Shown here: positions 1 to 6,933 of the stretch, piece after piece
Layout: each line of letters begins with the position of its first letter
Numbering within the stretch: the stretch's first letter is position 1
Assembly: GCA_946042285.1 (NCBI GenBank)
Contig: CAMGDK010000021.1
Location: forward strand, 1 to 16,214
Source: an uncultured Clostridia bacterium
Lineage (GTDB): Bacteria; Bacillota; Clostridia; Oscillospirales; Acutalibacteraceae
Reading direction: 5' to 3'
DNA length: 16,214 nt
Program-made: the position numbers and the translations under genes
The notes under the pieces: model-generated
The model's input: the letters and a program-made list of their open reading frames with translations, nothing else
The model's database searches: none
What the model was told of the DNA's origin: nothing

Positions 1-44
1 ATTGCCTCTTGTCTCGTGGGCTCGGAGATGTGTATAAGAGACAG
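1..44 (+). other. Residual Nextera sequencing adapter at the contig start
   Basis: Bases 11-44 match the Illumina Nextera read-2 transposase adapter, which begins GTCTCGTGGGCTCGG and ends in the 19-bp Tn5 mosaic end AGATGTGTATAAGAGACAG. The eight bases just before it, TGCCTCTT, match what I recall as the N711 i7 index, and the preceding AT matches the end of the P7 oligonucleotide. This is library-construction sequence and not genomic. Genomic DNA begins at about base 45, and the first gene is cut there. Confidence 0.97.
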
Positions 45-46
45 GA

Positions 47-1072
47 GTAAACAACGATAACCTGAATGAATACGAGGATTTTATAAAAAGACATCCAAAG
101 GGATTGTTTCAGCACTCATCAAAATGGGCAAAGGTAAAAAGCGCATGGAAATTTGAGGCAATTATGCTTAAGGATGATAACGGAGAGATAATAGGTGCGG
201 CAAGTGCGCTCATCAGAAGCGTACCTGTTATCAAAGCCTCACTCATGTACTGTTGCAGAGGATTTGTCTGCGATGAGAATGATTTTGACACCTTTGATAA
301 ATTATTTGAAGGAATGCTTGAAATCGGCAAGGAATATAAGGCTTATTGCATTAAGATTGATCCGGAAATTGTTATTGAAAACAAGGAATTCAAGGAGCAT
401 CTTATCAGCAAGGGATTTAAGGAGCTTAACCCGGGCTGTATGGATTTTGAAAATGTGCAGCCGAGATTTGTGTATTGCTTTGACTACAATGGTCTTAGCG
501 AGGACGAGCTTATGCTCACCTTCAAAAGTGATTACAGAAACCGAATAAGAAAAGCACCTAAAAAGGGTGTTGAGGTTAAGATTTGCGGTAAGGATGCACT
601 CGATGATTTCGTTAGAATTATGAACGAAACCGGTGAGCGTGACGGCTTTTCAACAAGACCGAAGGAATATTTTGAAAAGATACTTGACTGCATGACTGAT
701 GATGCAAGGCTTTACATGGCTTACTACGAGGGTAAGGCAATTGCAGGCACGCTTGCAATTAAGTGGGGACAAAATGTTATGAAATACCAATACGGCGCTT
801 CATCAAACGCTCACAGAAATGTTTATCCTAACTACGCTTTGCAATGGGCCATGATGCAGTGGGGCATGGAATGCGGATGCAGGGTTTACGACTTCGGTGG
901 CATTTCCGGTGACTGTCAAAATCCTGACAATCCGCACTACGGACTTTGGAGATTTAAGCATGGCTTTGGCGGATATATGAAGGAATTTGTGGGCGAATTC
1001 GACTATGTTATCAACAAGCCAGTATATAAAATGTACAACATCGCAACCGACATTCTTGAGAAGATAAGATAA
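47..1072 (+). CDS. FemAB/FemX-family peptidoglycan interpeptide-bridge aminoacyltransferase (5' partial)
   Basis: FemAB-family enzymes use aminoacyl-tRNA to add amino acids to the stem-peptide lysine of lipid II, in the cytoplasm at the membrane. The frame is open to the contig edge: the codons before the first apparent start (TTG at 104) read sensibly as NNDNLNEYEDFIKRHPKGLF, and the HPKG-F-Q-S-W-VK pattern is typical of the start of this family. The TTG at 104 is therefore an internal leucine codon and perhaps 10 N-terminal residues are missing. The two halves look like GNAT-type folds: an N-terminal half with DDNGEIIGAAS, and a C-terminal half with RNRIRKAPKKGVEV, YYEGKAIAGTLAI, YQYGASS and VYDFGGISGD, the last being a frequent FemAB signature. 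The alanine racemase gene 4 bp downstream fits a cell-wall role. The amino acid added cannot be predicted. The family call is firm; FemA, FemB and FemX subtypes cannot be separated. Confidence 0.88.
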   Translation, partial: VNNDNLNEYEDFIKRHPKGLFQHSSKWAKVKSAWKFEAIMLKDDNGEIIGAASALIRSVPVIKASLMYCCRGFVCDENDFDTFDKLFEGMLEIGKEYKAYCIKIDPEIVIENKEFKEHLISKGFKELNPGCMDFENVQPRFVYCFDYNGLSEDELMLTFKSDYRNRIRKAPKKGVEVKICGKDALDDFVRIMNETGERDGFSTRPKEYFEKILDCMTDDARLYMAYYEGKAIAGTLAIKWGQNVMKYQYGASSNAHRNVYPNYALQWAMMQWGMECGCRVYDFGGISGDCQNPDNPHYGLWRFKHGFGGYMKEFVGEFDYVINKPVYKMYNIATDILEKIR

Positions 1073-1076
1073 AAAT

Positions 1077-2147
1077 ATGAGCAGATACGTTATTGAAAAA
1101 GACTTACTGATTGAAAACATAAACACAATTAAATCAAAGGCAAATGTGCCGTTAATTGCAGTTGTTAAGGGTAACGGATACGGCTTTGGAATTAAGGAAT
1201 TAACTAAAATCCTTAAAGAAAATGATTTCGACACCTTTGCCGTTACAGAGGTTGACGATATTGCCGACCTAAAGGATGCTCTTGATGATGAGGACATACT
1301 CGTTATGCGCTCAACATGCATTGAGAGTGAGGCTGCAATCATTGCAAAAAACAGTTGCATTGCGACTATTGGTTCATTAGAATCCGCAAGGGTTATGAAT
1401 GACGCTTCGGCAAAGCTCGGTGTTAATACGAGGTGTCATTTAAAGATAGATACAGGCCTTGGCAGATACGGCTTTATGCCGAGTCAGATTGAAGATGCAA
1501 TCAAATGCTACGACATGCCGAATCTTGAATTTACGGGAATATACACACATTTCTCCTCAGCGTTTTCAAATTGCGAATTAACAAATGCACAGCTTGCGGT
1601 TTTCAACGATACAGTTGAGCAAATAAGAAAGGCAGGGATAAATCCGGGTGTAGTTCATGCCTCAAACTCCCCTGCACTGTTCAATTTTGATATTTGCCTT
1701 GACAGTGCAAGAATTGGATCTGCATTCACAGGCAGGCTTGTTACAAGCAAAAAAACCGGTCTTAACAGACTCGGCAGGCTTGAAGCGGAGGTTATCGAAA
1801 TCAAGACAGTACCGTCAGGTTACAGCGTTGGATATAACGGACTGTTTACCGCAAAGCGTGAAACTAAGCTTGCCATAGTGCCTATCGGTCACTACGACGG
1901 ATTCGGACTCACAAAGGAAAAGGAGGAGGCTGATTTTCGTTGCGTTCTTTCGCAGCTTAAAAAATTCCTCAAAAAGCAAAGGCTTACAGTTGAAATCAAC
2001 GGTAAAAGCTATGCAGTTGCCGGTGAAATAGGATTAAGCCACACCGCAGTTGACATAACCGACAGTGATGTTAAAATCGGAGATATTGCAAGCGTTGACA
2101 TCTCGCCGCTTATGGTTAATCCGAAAATAAAGAGAATATATAAATGA
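1077..2147 (+). CDS. alr: Alanine racemase family PLP enzyme
   Basis: This fold-type III PLP enzyme would interconvert L- and D-alanine for peptidoglycan precursors. The PLP-binding lysine is K31 in VVKGNGYGFG (classical VVKANAYGHG). LKIDTGLGRYGF, the GIYTHFSSA strand and the ARIGSAFTG loop all have counterparts in classical Alr. The candidate second catalytic base is Y253 in VGYNGLF. The protein is 356 aa, slightly short for Alr. The C-terminal beta domain is divergent: the usual GRVCMDQ segment reads GEIGLSHTAVDIT, and the usual VGYADGY reads IGHYDGFG. It may be a paralogue with another substrate (for example serine, as in VanT-type racemases) or a diverged housekeeping Alr. It starts 4 bp after the FemX-like stop, so the two are probably one transcript. 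The ribosome site is weak (AGAAG in the preceding gene's tail), consistent with translational coupling. Confidence 0.82.
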   Translation: MSRYVIEKDLLIENINTIKSKANVPLIAVVKGNGYGFGIKELTKILKENDFDTFAVTEVDDIADLKDALDDEDILVMRSTCIESEAAIIAKNSCIATIGSLESARVMNDASAKLGVNTRCHLKIDTGLGRYGFMPSQIEDAIKCYDMPNLEFTGIYTHFSSAFSNCELTNAQLAVFNDTVEQIRKAGINPGVVHASNSPALFNFDICLDSARIGSAFTGRLVTSKKTGLNRLGRLEAEVIEIKTVPSGYSVGYNGLFTAKRETKLAIVPIGHYDGFGLTKEKEEADFRCVLSQLKKFLKKQRLTVEINGKSYAVAGEIGLSHTAVDITDSDVKIGDIASVDISPLMVNPKIKRIYK

Positions 2148-2149
2148 GA

Positions 2150-2175
2150 AAAGCACTCTCAATCGAGAGTGCTTT
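2150..2175. terminator. Bidirectional rho-independent terminator between convergent genes
   Basis: There is a perfect 11-bp stem, AAAGCACTCTC paired with GAGAGTGCTTT, around the loop AATC. It is followed on the plus strand by ATTTATTTATT, and on the minus strand by a run rich in T and A. It lies between the convergent stops of the racemase gene (2147) and the FliB-like gene (2181), so it can serve both. Confidence 0.85.
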
Positions 2176-2180
2176 ATTTA

Positions 2181-3143
2181 TTACAAAAATCTTTTCTTTA
2201 ACTCCTCAACAGAGAGGCATTTTGCTTCACGCAAAAGTCTTTTGTATCTGTCCATATTATACTGTGAATGCTCTGTTTCCTTGCTCCAAAGGTGCATTGT
2301 CCAGCTATCGTCGCCGAAATATGTTGAAATCAAAACACCGATCACTGCCATTTTAACCTTTGACAAGACATCATAATCGTACACGGCTAAAAGGAAATAC
2401 CTGAAAATAAAGTACATTGCAATATTTTCATTAAAGGCAGTATCGCTTATCTGCCCTTCAACAGCTTTATCGACCTTTTGAGTCCATTCGGGATTGATAA
2501 GCTCGGGATTACGAAAAACATCAAAGAACGAGGTATCATCGCTACCCTGCTCATAAGGCTCAAGGTCCTGCTGAACATCACACGCATAATCAAGGAGATT
2601 TGACAAGCGGGATTTCATGCTAATGCTTCTGTCCTTAATTATTTCATAAGCCCTTTCCCTTGCTTTTTTCAAATAGAAATATGCTTGCGCATCAATATCA
2701 TTAAGCTGCGGCAGCTCATCATTACATTCTGAAGCGAATGTCATCGGCTCTTTTAATTCGTGCATCATATCTGCTGCAACAGGACATGAAAATGAGACGC
2801 CTAATTCCCTTGTACCACCGAAATCATTGATAAAGCGCGGAAATGTACGGCAGGTGTACGGAGTATGCTCGCCTCCGATTGCAATATGCATGTCACACAA
2901 ATTCTCATTATTAAGAAAAGGACAACGCTTTTTGTCTGCAAGGCGAAAAATCGTATTGCCGAACTCATCCTTGCAAAGAACAGAGTCAATCCTTTGCTTA
3001 ATTTCAAGGTCAGTGCTTAAAGTCCCATAATATTCAAGCGATGCATCGTCAGCATCAACCTCCCACCCCTGACAGCAGGAGTCGGGGCATGCGCCTGCAA
3101 TGCACTTAAAATCCTTATAAAAATGCGGAGTTACAATAATCAT
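2181..3143 (-). CDS. FliB-like (flagellin lysine-N-methylase family) cysteine-rich protein
   Basis: This 320-aa protein has the family's cysteine signature. C14, C19, C23 and C24 sit in FKCIAGACPDSCCQGWEV; C74 and C83 in RCPFLNNENLCDMH; C98 in TCRTFPR; and C119 in FSCPVAA. The family is named after Salmonella FliB, which methylates flagellin lysines, and the cysteines are thought to bind a metal or Fe-S cluster. About 190 C-terminal residues are helical and less conserved. No flagellar gene is present in this window, and many Clostridia carry such genes without an evident flagellin partner, so the substrate is open. It starts 2 bp after the cysteine synthase stop on the same strand, so the two are co-transcribed. 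The start ATG at 3143 is the first in frame and lies directly before the conserved PHFYKDFKC segment. Family assignment is good; flagellin methylation itself is inference. Confidence 0.75.
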   Translation of the reverse strand: MIIVTPHFYKDFKCIAGACPDSCCQGWEVDADDASLEYYGTLSTDLEIKQRIDSVLCKDEFGNTIFRLADKKRCPFLNNENLCDMHIAIGGEHTPYTCRTFPRFINDFGGTRELGVSFSCPVAADMMHELKEPMTFASECNDELPQLNDIDAQAYFYLKKARERAYEIIKDRSISMKSRLSNLLDYACDVQQDLEPYEQGSDDTSFFDVFRNPELINPEWTQKVDKAVEGQISDTAFNENIAMYFIFRYFLLAVYDYDVLSKVKMAVIGVLISTYFGDDSWTMHLWSKETEHSQYNMDRYKRLLREAKCLSVEELKKRFL

Positions 3144-3145
3144 AA

Positions 3146-4081
3146 TCAGTCGTTCTCAAAAAGGAGTGTTGAAAAATATCTTTCTGCGGTGTCGGGAAGC
3201 ACGGTAACAACATTCTTACCCTTACCGAGCTTTTTAGCAAGACGCTTTGCCGCAGCAACATTTGTACCGCTGCTTATTCCGCACATCAGTCCCTCAAGCT
3301 TTGCAAGGTCCTTTGATGTTTGGATAGCCTCTTCGTCAGAGATAATGCAAATATCCTCGTAAATCTTTTGATTAAGTATTTTAGGAATAACGCCGTCGCC
3401 GATACCCATTTGATTATGTGTACCGACAGTGCCGCCTGCAAGAATTGCGGCGTTTTCAGGCTCAACCGCCCAAATAATGATATTTGGATTTTGTGCCTTT
3501 AAAACCTCACCGATGCCTGTGATTGTGCCGCCTGTGCCGATGCCTGAGCAAAATCCGTCAATAGTGTCGGCAACCTGTTCAAGAATTTCAAGACCTGTAT
3601 GATGCCTGTGCACCATTGGGTTTGCGGGATTTTCAAACTGCTGCGGTATAAAGACATTTGGGTTTTCATCTCTCATTTTAACAGCAGTGTTAACACACTC
3701 CTCAATACAATCGCCGATATTGCCTGCATCATGAATTGTAATAACCTCTGCGCCGTAATGCTTAACAAGCATTCTTCTCTCCACGCTGACAGAGTCAGGC
3801 ATGATAATAACGGTTTTATATCCCTTAACTGCACCTACAAGCGCAAGACCTATACCCTGATTACCGCTTGTCGGCTCGACAATAATTGTGTTTTCATTGA
3901 TGAGTCCCTTTGCCTCTGCGTCACATATCATATTGTAAGCAGTTCTTGTTTTGATTGAACCGCCGATATTCAGACCTTCAAATTTTACATAAATATTAGC
4001 GCAATCCTCACCAACCATCTTTTCGCTGAGCTTTATCATCGGTGTATGTCCGATTGCCTCAAGTACATTATTATAAATCAT
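3146..4081 (-). CDS. cysK: Cysteine synthase family (O-acetylserine sulfhydrylase type) PLP enzyme
   Basis: This fold-type II PLP enzyme probably makes L-cysteine from O-acetylserine and sulfide in the cytoplasm. Visible family features are the N-terminal AIGHTPMIKL, the PLP lysine K44 in GGSIKTRTA, the substrate loop EPTSGNQG (about 69-76), SVERRMLVKHYGAEV, the phosphate-binding GTGGT loop (182-186), and CGISSGT near residue 265. The length, 311 aa, is normal. One oddity is that the residue after the PLP lysine is threonine (GGSIKTR), where CysK and CysM usually have aspartate (GGSVKDR); also TSGNQG replaces TSGNTG. This may mark a clostridial subfamily or a different acceptor or donor. The ribosome site AGAGAGG lies 8 bp before the ATG. 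It is the first gene of a two-gene operon with the FliB-like gene. Confidence 0.85.
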   Translation of the reverse strand: MIYNNVLEAIGHTPMIKLSEKMVGEDCANIYVKFEGLNIGGSIKTRTAYNMICDAEAKGLINENTIIVEPTSGNQGIGLALVGAVKGYKTVIIMPDSVSVERRMLVKHYGAEVITIHDAGNIGDCIEECVNTAVKMRDENPNVFIPQQFENPANPMVHRHHTGLEILEQVADTIDGFCSGIGTGGTITGIGEVLKAQNPNIIIWAVEPENAAILAGGTVGTHNQMGIGDGVIPKILNQKIYEDICIISDEEAIQTSKDLAKLEGLMCGISSGTNVAAAKRLAKKLGKGKNVVTVLPDTAERYFSTLLFEND

Positions 4082-4095
4082 ATCAATTACCTCTC

Positions 4096-4142
4096 TTTAT
4101 TGCCAATATATTTTACACTTAATAACGAAAAAAGGCAATAAA
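4096..4142 (-). promoter_or_regulatory. Candidate promoter and inverted repeat upstream of cysK
   Basis: On the minus strand a -35-like TTGCCT (4138-4133) and a -10-like TAAAAT (4115-4110) are separated by 17 bp, giving a leader of roughly 20 nt before the cysK ATG. A 9-bp inverted repeat, TTTATTGCC (4096-4104) and GGCAATAAA (4134-4142), overlaps the -35 on one side and the transcription start and ribosome-site edge on the other. That placement suits an operator, but I do not recognise the motif. The -35 is only 4/6 to consensus. Confidence 0.4.
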
Positions 4143-4242
4143 AAAGTTTCACTACAACAAAAATATTATAAATATCACTACATGATATGATATTTCAGCA
4201 ATACATGTCATAAAATTTTAACAAATATAAAGATTATTTATC

Positions 4243-4271
4243 TTGACAAATCAGTTTGCTTTTTATAAAAT
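4243..4271 (+). promoter_or_regulatory. Sigma-A promoter of feoB
   Basis: The -35 TTGACA (4243-4248, perfect consensus) is separated by exactly 17 bp from the -10 TAAAAT (4266-4271, 5/6). The start of transcription would fall near 4278, about 34 nt before the feoB ATG. Confidence 0.82.
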
Positions 4272-4288
4272 AGGATTGTAAAACCTAT
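4270..4288. promoter_or_regulatory. DtxR/IdeR-like metalloregulator operator on the feoB promoter
   Basis: ATAGGATTGTAAAACCTAT is a 19-bp imperfect palindrome with TAGG and CCTA at exactly the positions they hold in the 19-bp DtxR/IdeR iron box. It overlaps the -10 hexamer and the expected start site, a repressing position for an Fe(II)-loaded repressor. A further ATAGG half-site at 4296-4300 can pair with the same CCTAT (4284-4288), so alternative binding or RNA pairing is possible. The regulator itself is not in the window; assignment rests on motif shape and the iron-transport gene. Confidence 0.5.
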
Positions 4289-4311
4289 AAAATTGATAGG
4301 AATTAGATTAA

Positions 4312-6663
4312 ATGACATTAAATGAATTGGAAATCGGAAAATCCGCTGTGATTGAGAGCGTCGGCGGAGAAGGTGCTTTGAGACAGCATTTTCTTGACAT
4401 GGGACTTATCCCCGGTGCAGAGGTTACTCTTGTAAAGTTTGCGCCTATGGGCGATCCTATGGAGTTGAGAATACACAGCTACGAGCTCACATTAAGGATT
4501 GACGATGCAAAACAAATTGAAATAAGTGAGGCTGAAAATAAAAAGCCTGTTGTCGAAAAGAAGGAAAGGTGCAATCATGCAAGGCATACGGAGCATCCCG
4601 GTCTCGGAGAGGGCGGACGCTATCATGTAAAGGCGGGAGAAATGCCCTTACCCGATAACGAAATTCTGACATTTGCCCTTGCAGGAAATCAAAACTGCGG
4701 AAAAACAACTCTTTTCAATCAGCTGACGGGCTCAAATCAGCATGTAGGCAATTTCCCCGGTGTAACGGTTGACCGCAAAAGCGGTATTATCAAAGGGTAC
4801 CCTAACACCTTAATAACAGATCTGCCGGGTATATATTCAATGTCGCCTTACAGCAGTGAGGAAATTGTTACAAGGCAGTTTATCATTAACGAAAAGCCTT
4901 ACGGCATAATCAACATTGTTGATGCAACAAACATTGAAAGAAATCTTTACCTGACAATGCAGCTAATGGAGCTTGGAGTGCCGATGGTGCTTGCTCTCAA
5001 CATGATGGATGAGGTGCGCGGTAACGGAGGTTCAATACACATCAACAGAATGGAGGAGCTTCTCGGAATCCCTGTTGTACCTATTTCGGCTGCAAAAAAC
5101 GAAGGCGTTGACGAGTTAATTCGCCATGCAGTACATATTGCAAAATATCAGGAAAAGCCGGGAAGAATGGATTTCTGCTGCGAGGACGATTGCGGCGGTG
5201 CGGTACACAGATGTCTGCACGGTATCATGCACTTGATTGATGACCACGCAAAAGCAGCAGAGATTCCTACTCGATTTGCCGCTACAAAGCTTGTAGAGGG
5301 CGATGAGAGGGTTATGGAGCGACTCAAGCTTACAGACAGTGAGAAGGAAATGCTTGAGTTTATTATCTGTCAGATGGAGCAAGAACGCGGACTTGACCGT
5401 GCCGCCGCAATTGCGGATATGAGATTCACATTCATAAAAAAGCTTGTTGCGCAAACAGTTATCAAACCGCAGGAAAGCAAGGAGCATGCAAGAAGCAGAC
5501 ACATAGATAAGATACTCACCGGCAGATTTACTGCAATTCCGTCGTTTATTGCAATCATGGCACTTGTATTTTGGCTGACCTTTGGAGTTATCGGCAAGCT
5601 TCTTCAGCAGGTGCTTGATTTAGGAATACAATGGCTTACAAACGGTGTAGATGGCGCACTCACCTCTTGGAATGTTAACGAGGTTGTTCACTCACTTGTT
5701 ATAGACGGAATATTTACGGGTGTAGGAAGTGTATTAAGCTTTCTGCCGATTATCGTAACGCTATTCTTTTTTCTTTCACTGCTCGAGGACACGGGTTACA
5801 TGGCAAGAGTCGCATTTGTTATGGATAAGCTTTTGAGGAAAATCGGCTTATCGGGAAGAAGCATTGTGCCTATGCTTATAGGATTCGGCTGCACTGTTCC
5901 GGGAGTAATGGCAAGCAGAACTTTGCCGTCGGAGCGTGACAGAAAGATGACAATTCTTCTCACTCCGTTTATGAGCTGCTCGGCAAAGCTGCCTATTTAC
6001 AGCTTTTTTGCAGCAGCCTTTTTCCCCGAACACAGTGTAATTGTAATGATTGGATTATACTTCACAGGCATAGTTGTCGGAATTATCACTGCACTGATTT
6101 TCAAGAAAACAATCTTTAAGGGCGAAGCAGTGCCGTTTGTTATGGAGCTTCCAAACTATCGCATGCCAGGAATAAAGAATGTTGCACAACTTCTTTGGGA
6201 TAAGGCTAAGGACTTTCTGCAAAGAGCATTTACGGTGATATTTATTGCAACAATAGTAATCTGGTTTTTACAGTCGTTTGACCTGAAATTAAGTATTGTT
6301 GACAACTCTCAAAACAGCATACTTGCAGTTGTCGCAGGACTTATTGCACCGATATTTGCTCCGCTTGGATTTGGAGATTGGAGAATATCGACATCATTGA
6401 TTACCGGCTTTATGGCAAAGGAGAGCGTTGTTTCAACACTCACAGTACTATTCGGCTCTGTTGAGTCGTTACAGGGTGTTATTACATCAAAGACAGCGAT
6501 ACCTCTTCTCGTATTTTGCTTACTGTACACTCCGTGCATCGCGGCGGTTGCTTCCGTAAAAAGAGAGCTTGGATACAAATGGGCAGCAGGAGTTGTGGTA
6601 GGTCAGTGTGCTATTGCATGGATATGTGCATTAGCGGCAAGGATTATTACTATGGTATTATAG
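4312..6663 (+). CDS. feoB: FeoA-FeoB fusion ferrous iron transporter
   Basis: This would import Fe(II) across the cytoplasmic membrane. Residues 1 to about 73 form an SH3-like FeoA domain (FLDMGLIPGAEVTLVKFAPMGDP). A short His/Cys-containing linker (about 90-110, with CNHARHTEH) follows, then the G-protein domain: G1 GNQNCGKT (125-132), G2 FPGVT (148-152), G3 DLPG (170-173), G4 NMMDE (230-234) and G5 SAAKN (259-263). The segment after it is rich in Cys and His (FCCEDDCGGAVHRCLH). The membrane domain from about residue 400 holds the paired Gate regions with GFGCTVPGVMASRT and SCSAKLPIY, and ends with YTPCIAAVASVKRELG. At 783 aa it is full length for a FeoAB fusion. The ATG at 4312 has GATAGG 11 bp upstream, is the only start that keeps FeoA intact, and follows the iron-box promoter. 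It is a single-gene transcript. Confidence 0.96.
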   Translation: MTLNELEIGKSAVIESVGGEGALRQHFLDMGLIPGAEVTLVKFAPMGDPMELRIHSYELTLRIDDAKQIEISEAENKKPVVEKKERCNHARHTEHPGLGEGGRYHVKAGEMPLPDNEILTFALAGNQNCGKTTLFNQLTGSNQHVGNFPGVTVDRKSGIIKGYPNTLITDLPGIYSMSPYSSEEIVTRQFIINEKPYGIINIVDATNIERNLYLTMQLMELGVPMVLALNMMDEVRGNGGSIHINRMEELLGIPVVPISAAKNEGVDELIRHAVHIAKYQEKPGRMDFCCEDDCGGAVHRCLHGIMHLIDDHAKAAEIPTRFAATKLVEGDERVMERLKLTDSEKEMLEFIICQMEQERGLDRAAAIADMRFTFIKKLVAQTVIKPQESKEHARSRHIDKILTGRFTAIPSFIAIMALVFWLTFGVIGKLLQQVLDLGIQWLTNGVDGALTSWNVNEVVHSLVIDGIFTGVGSVLSFLPIIVTLFFFLSLLEDTGYMARVAFVMDKLLRKIGLSGRSIVPMLIGFGCTVPGVMASRTLPSERDRKMTILLTPFMSCSAKLPIYSFFAAAFFPEHSVIVMIGLYFTGIVVGIITALIFKKTIFKGEAVPFVMELPNYRMPGIKNVAQLLWDKAKDFLQRAFTVIFIATIVIWFLQSFDLKLSIVDNSQNSILAVVAGLIAPIFAPLGFGDWRISTSLITGFMAKESVVSTLTVLFGSVESLQGVITSKTAIPLLVFCLLYTPCIAAVASVKRELGYKWAAGVVVGQCAIAWICALAARIITMVL

Positions 6664-6668
6664 AACAA

Positions 6669-6694
6669 AGGTGACTTGAAAAATCAAGTCACCT
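6669..6694. terminator. Hairpin directly after feoB, probable terminator
   Basis: There is a perfect 11-bp stem, AGGTGACTTGA and TCAAGTCACCT, around an AAAA loop, starting 5 bp after the feoB stop. No U-tract follows on the plus strand, so on its own it is an atypical intrinsic terminator. It may work together with the downstream hairpins at 6759 and 6808, or protect the 3' end. Confidence 0.55.
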
Positions 6695-6758
6695 CAGACT
6701 GTCGATAAAGTGGTCTGAACCACGCCAAAGAACACGAAGAATAAAAAATTACTCGTAG

Positions 6759-6790
6759 GGGCTTGCAATGCAAGCCCGCTTTATTTTTTC
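6759..6790 (+). terminator. Hairpin with T-tract after feoB; resembles an interspersed palindromic repeat
   Basis: An 8-bp GC-rich stem, GGGCTTGC and GCAAGCCC, encloses AAT and is followed on the plus strand by GCTTTATTTTTTC. This has the form of an intrinsic terminator. The surrounding CTCGTAGGGGC...GCAAGCCCGC also resembles a class of palindromic intergenic repeats with a GTAGGGGC-stem-GCCCGC layout that I associate with gut Clostridia; that recollection needs a genome-wide check. Confidence 0.55.
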
Positions 6791-6807
6791 AACGACTTAA
6801 AAATTTG

Positions 6808-6842
6808 AAAAGTGGCATAAATATCGAATTTATGCCACTTTT
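6808..6842. terminator. Strong bidirectional terminator hairpin
   Basis: There is a perfect 15-bp inverted repeat (AAAAGTGGCATAAAT at 6808-6822, complement at 6828-6842) around the loop ATCGA. The arm itself ends in TTTT on the plus strand, followed shortly by GGCGTTTTTCGTTTTTT, and the minus-strand arm also ends in TTTT. It sits between convergent feoB and DUF421, so it probably terminates both. Confidence 0.75.
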
Positions 6843-6933
6843 GGCGTTTTTCGTTTTTTGCTCGGGGGCGGTACCATTGTACAGCTCCCACTCGCAAGAA
6901 AACGAAATTCAGTTCCATTTCTCGAAGTCACCT

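Noticed and set aside
104..1072. Full-length FemX-like gene starting with TTG at 104
   Set aside because: The frame continues upstream to the adapter junction with family-like residues (NEYEDFIKRHPKGLF) and there is no ribosome site before 104; the TTG is an internal leucine.
803..1360. A 185-codon open frame on the minus strand across the FemX-like and racemase genes
   Set aside because: It overlaps two clearly conserved plus-strand genes, has no family features, and is explained as an antisense shadow.
4170..4195. Inverted repeat AAATATC/GATATTT upstream of feoB as an operator
   Set aside because: In an A/T-rich region such a repeat is expected by chance; it lies about 50 bp upstream of the -35 and matches no motif I know.
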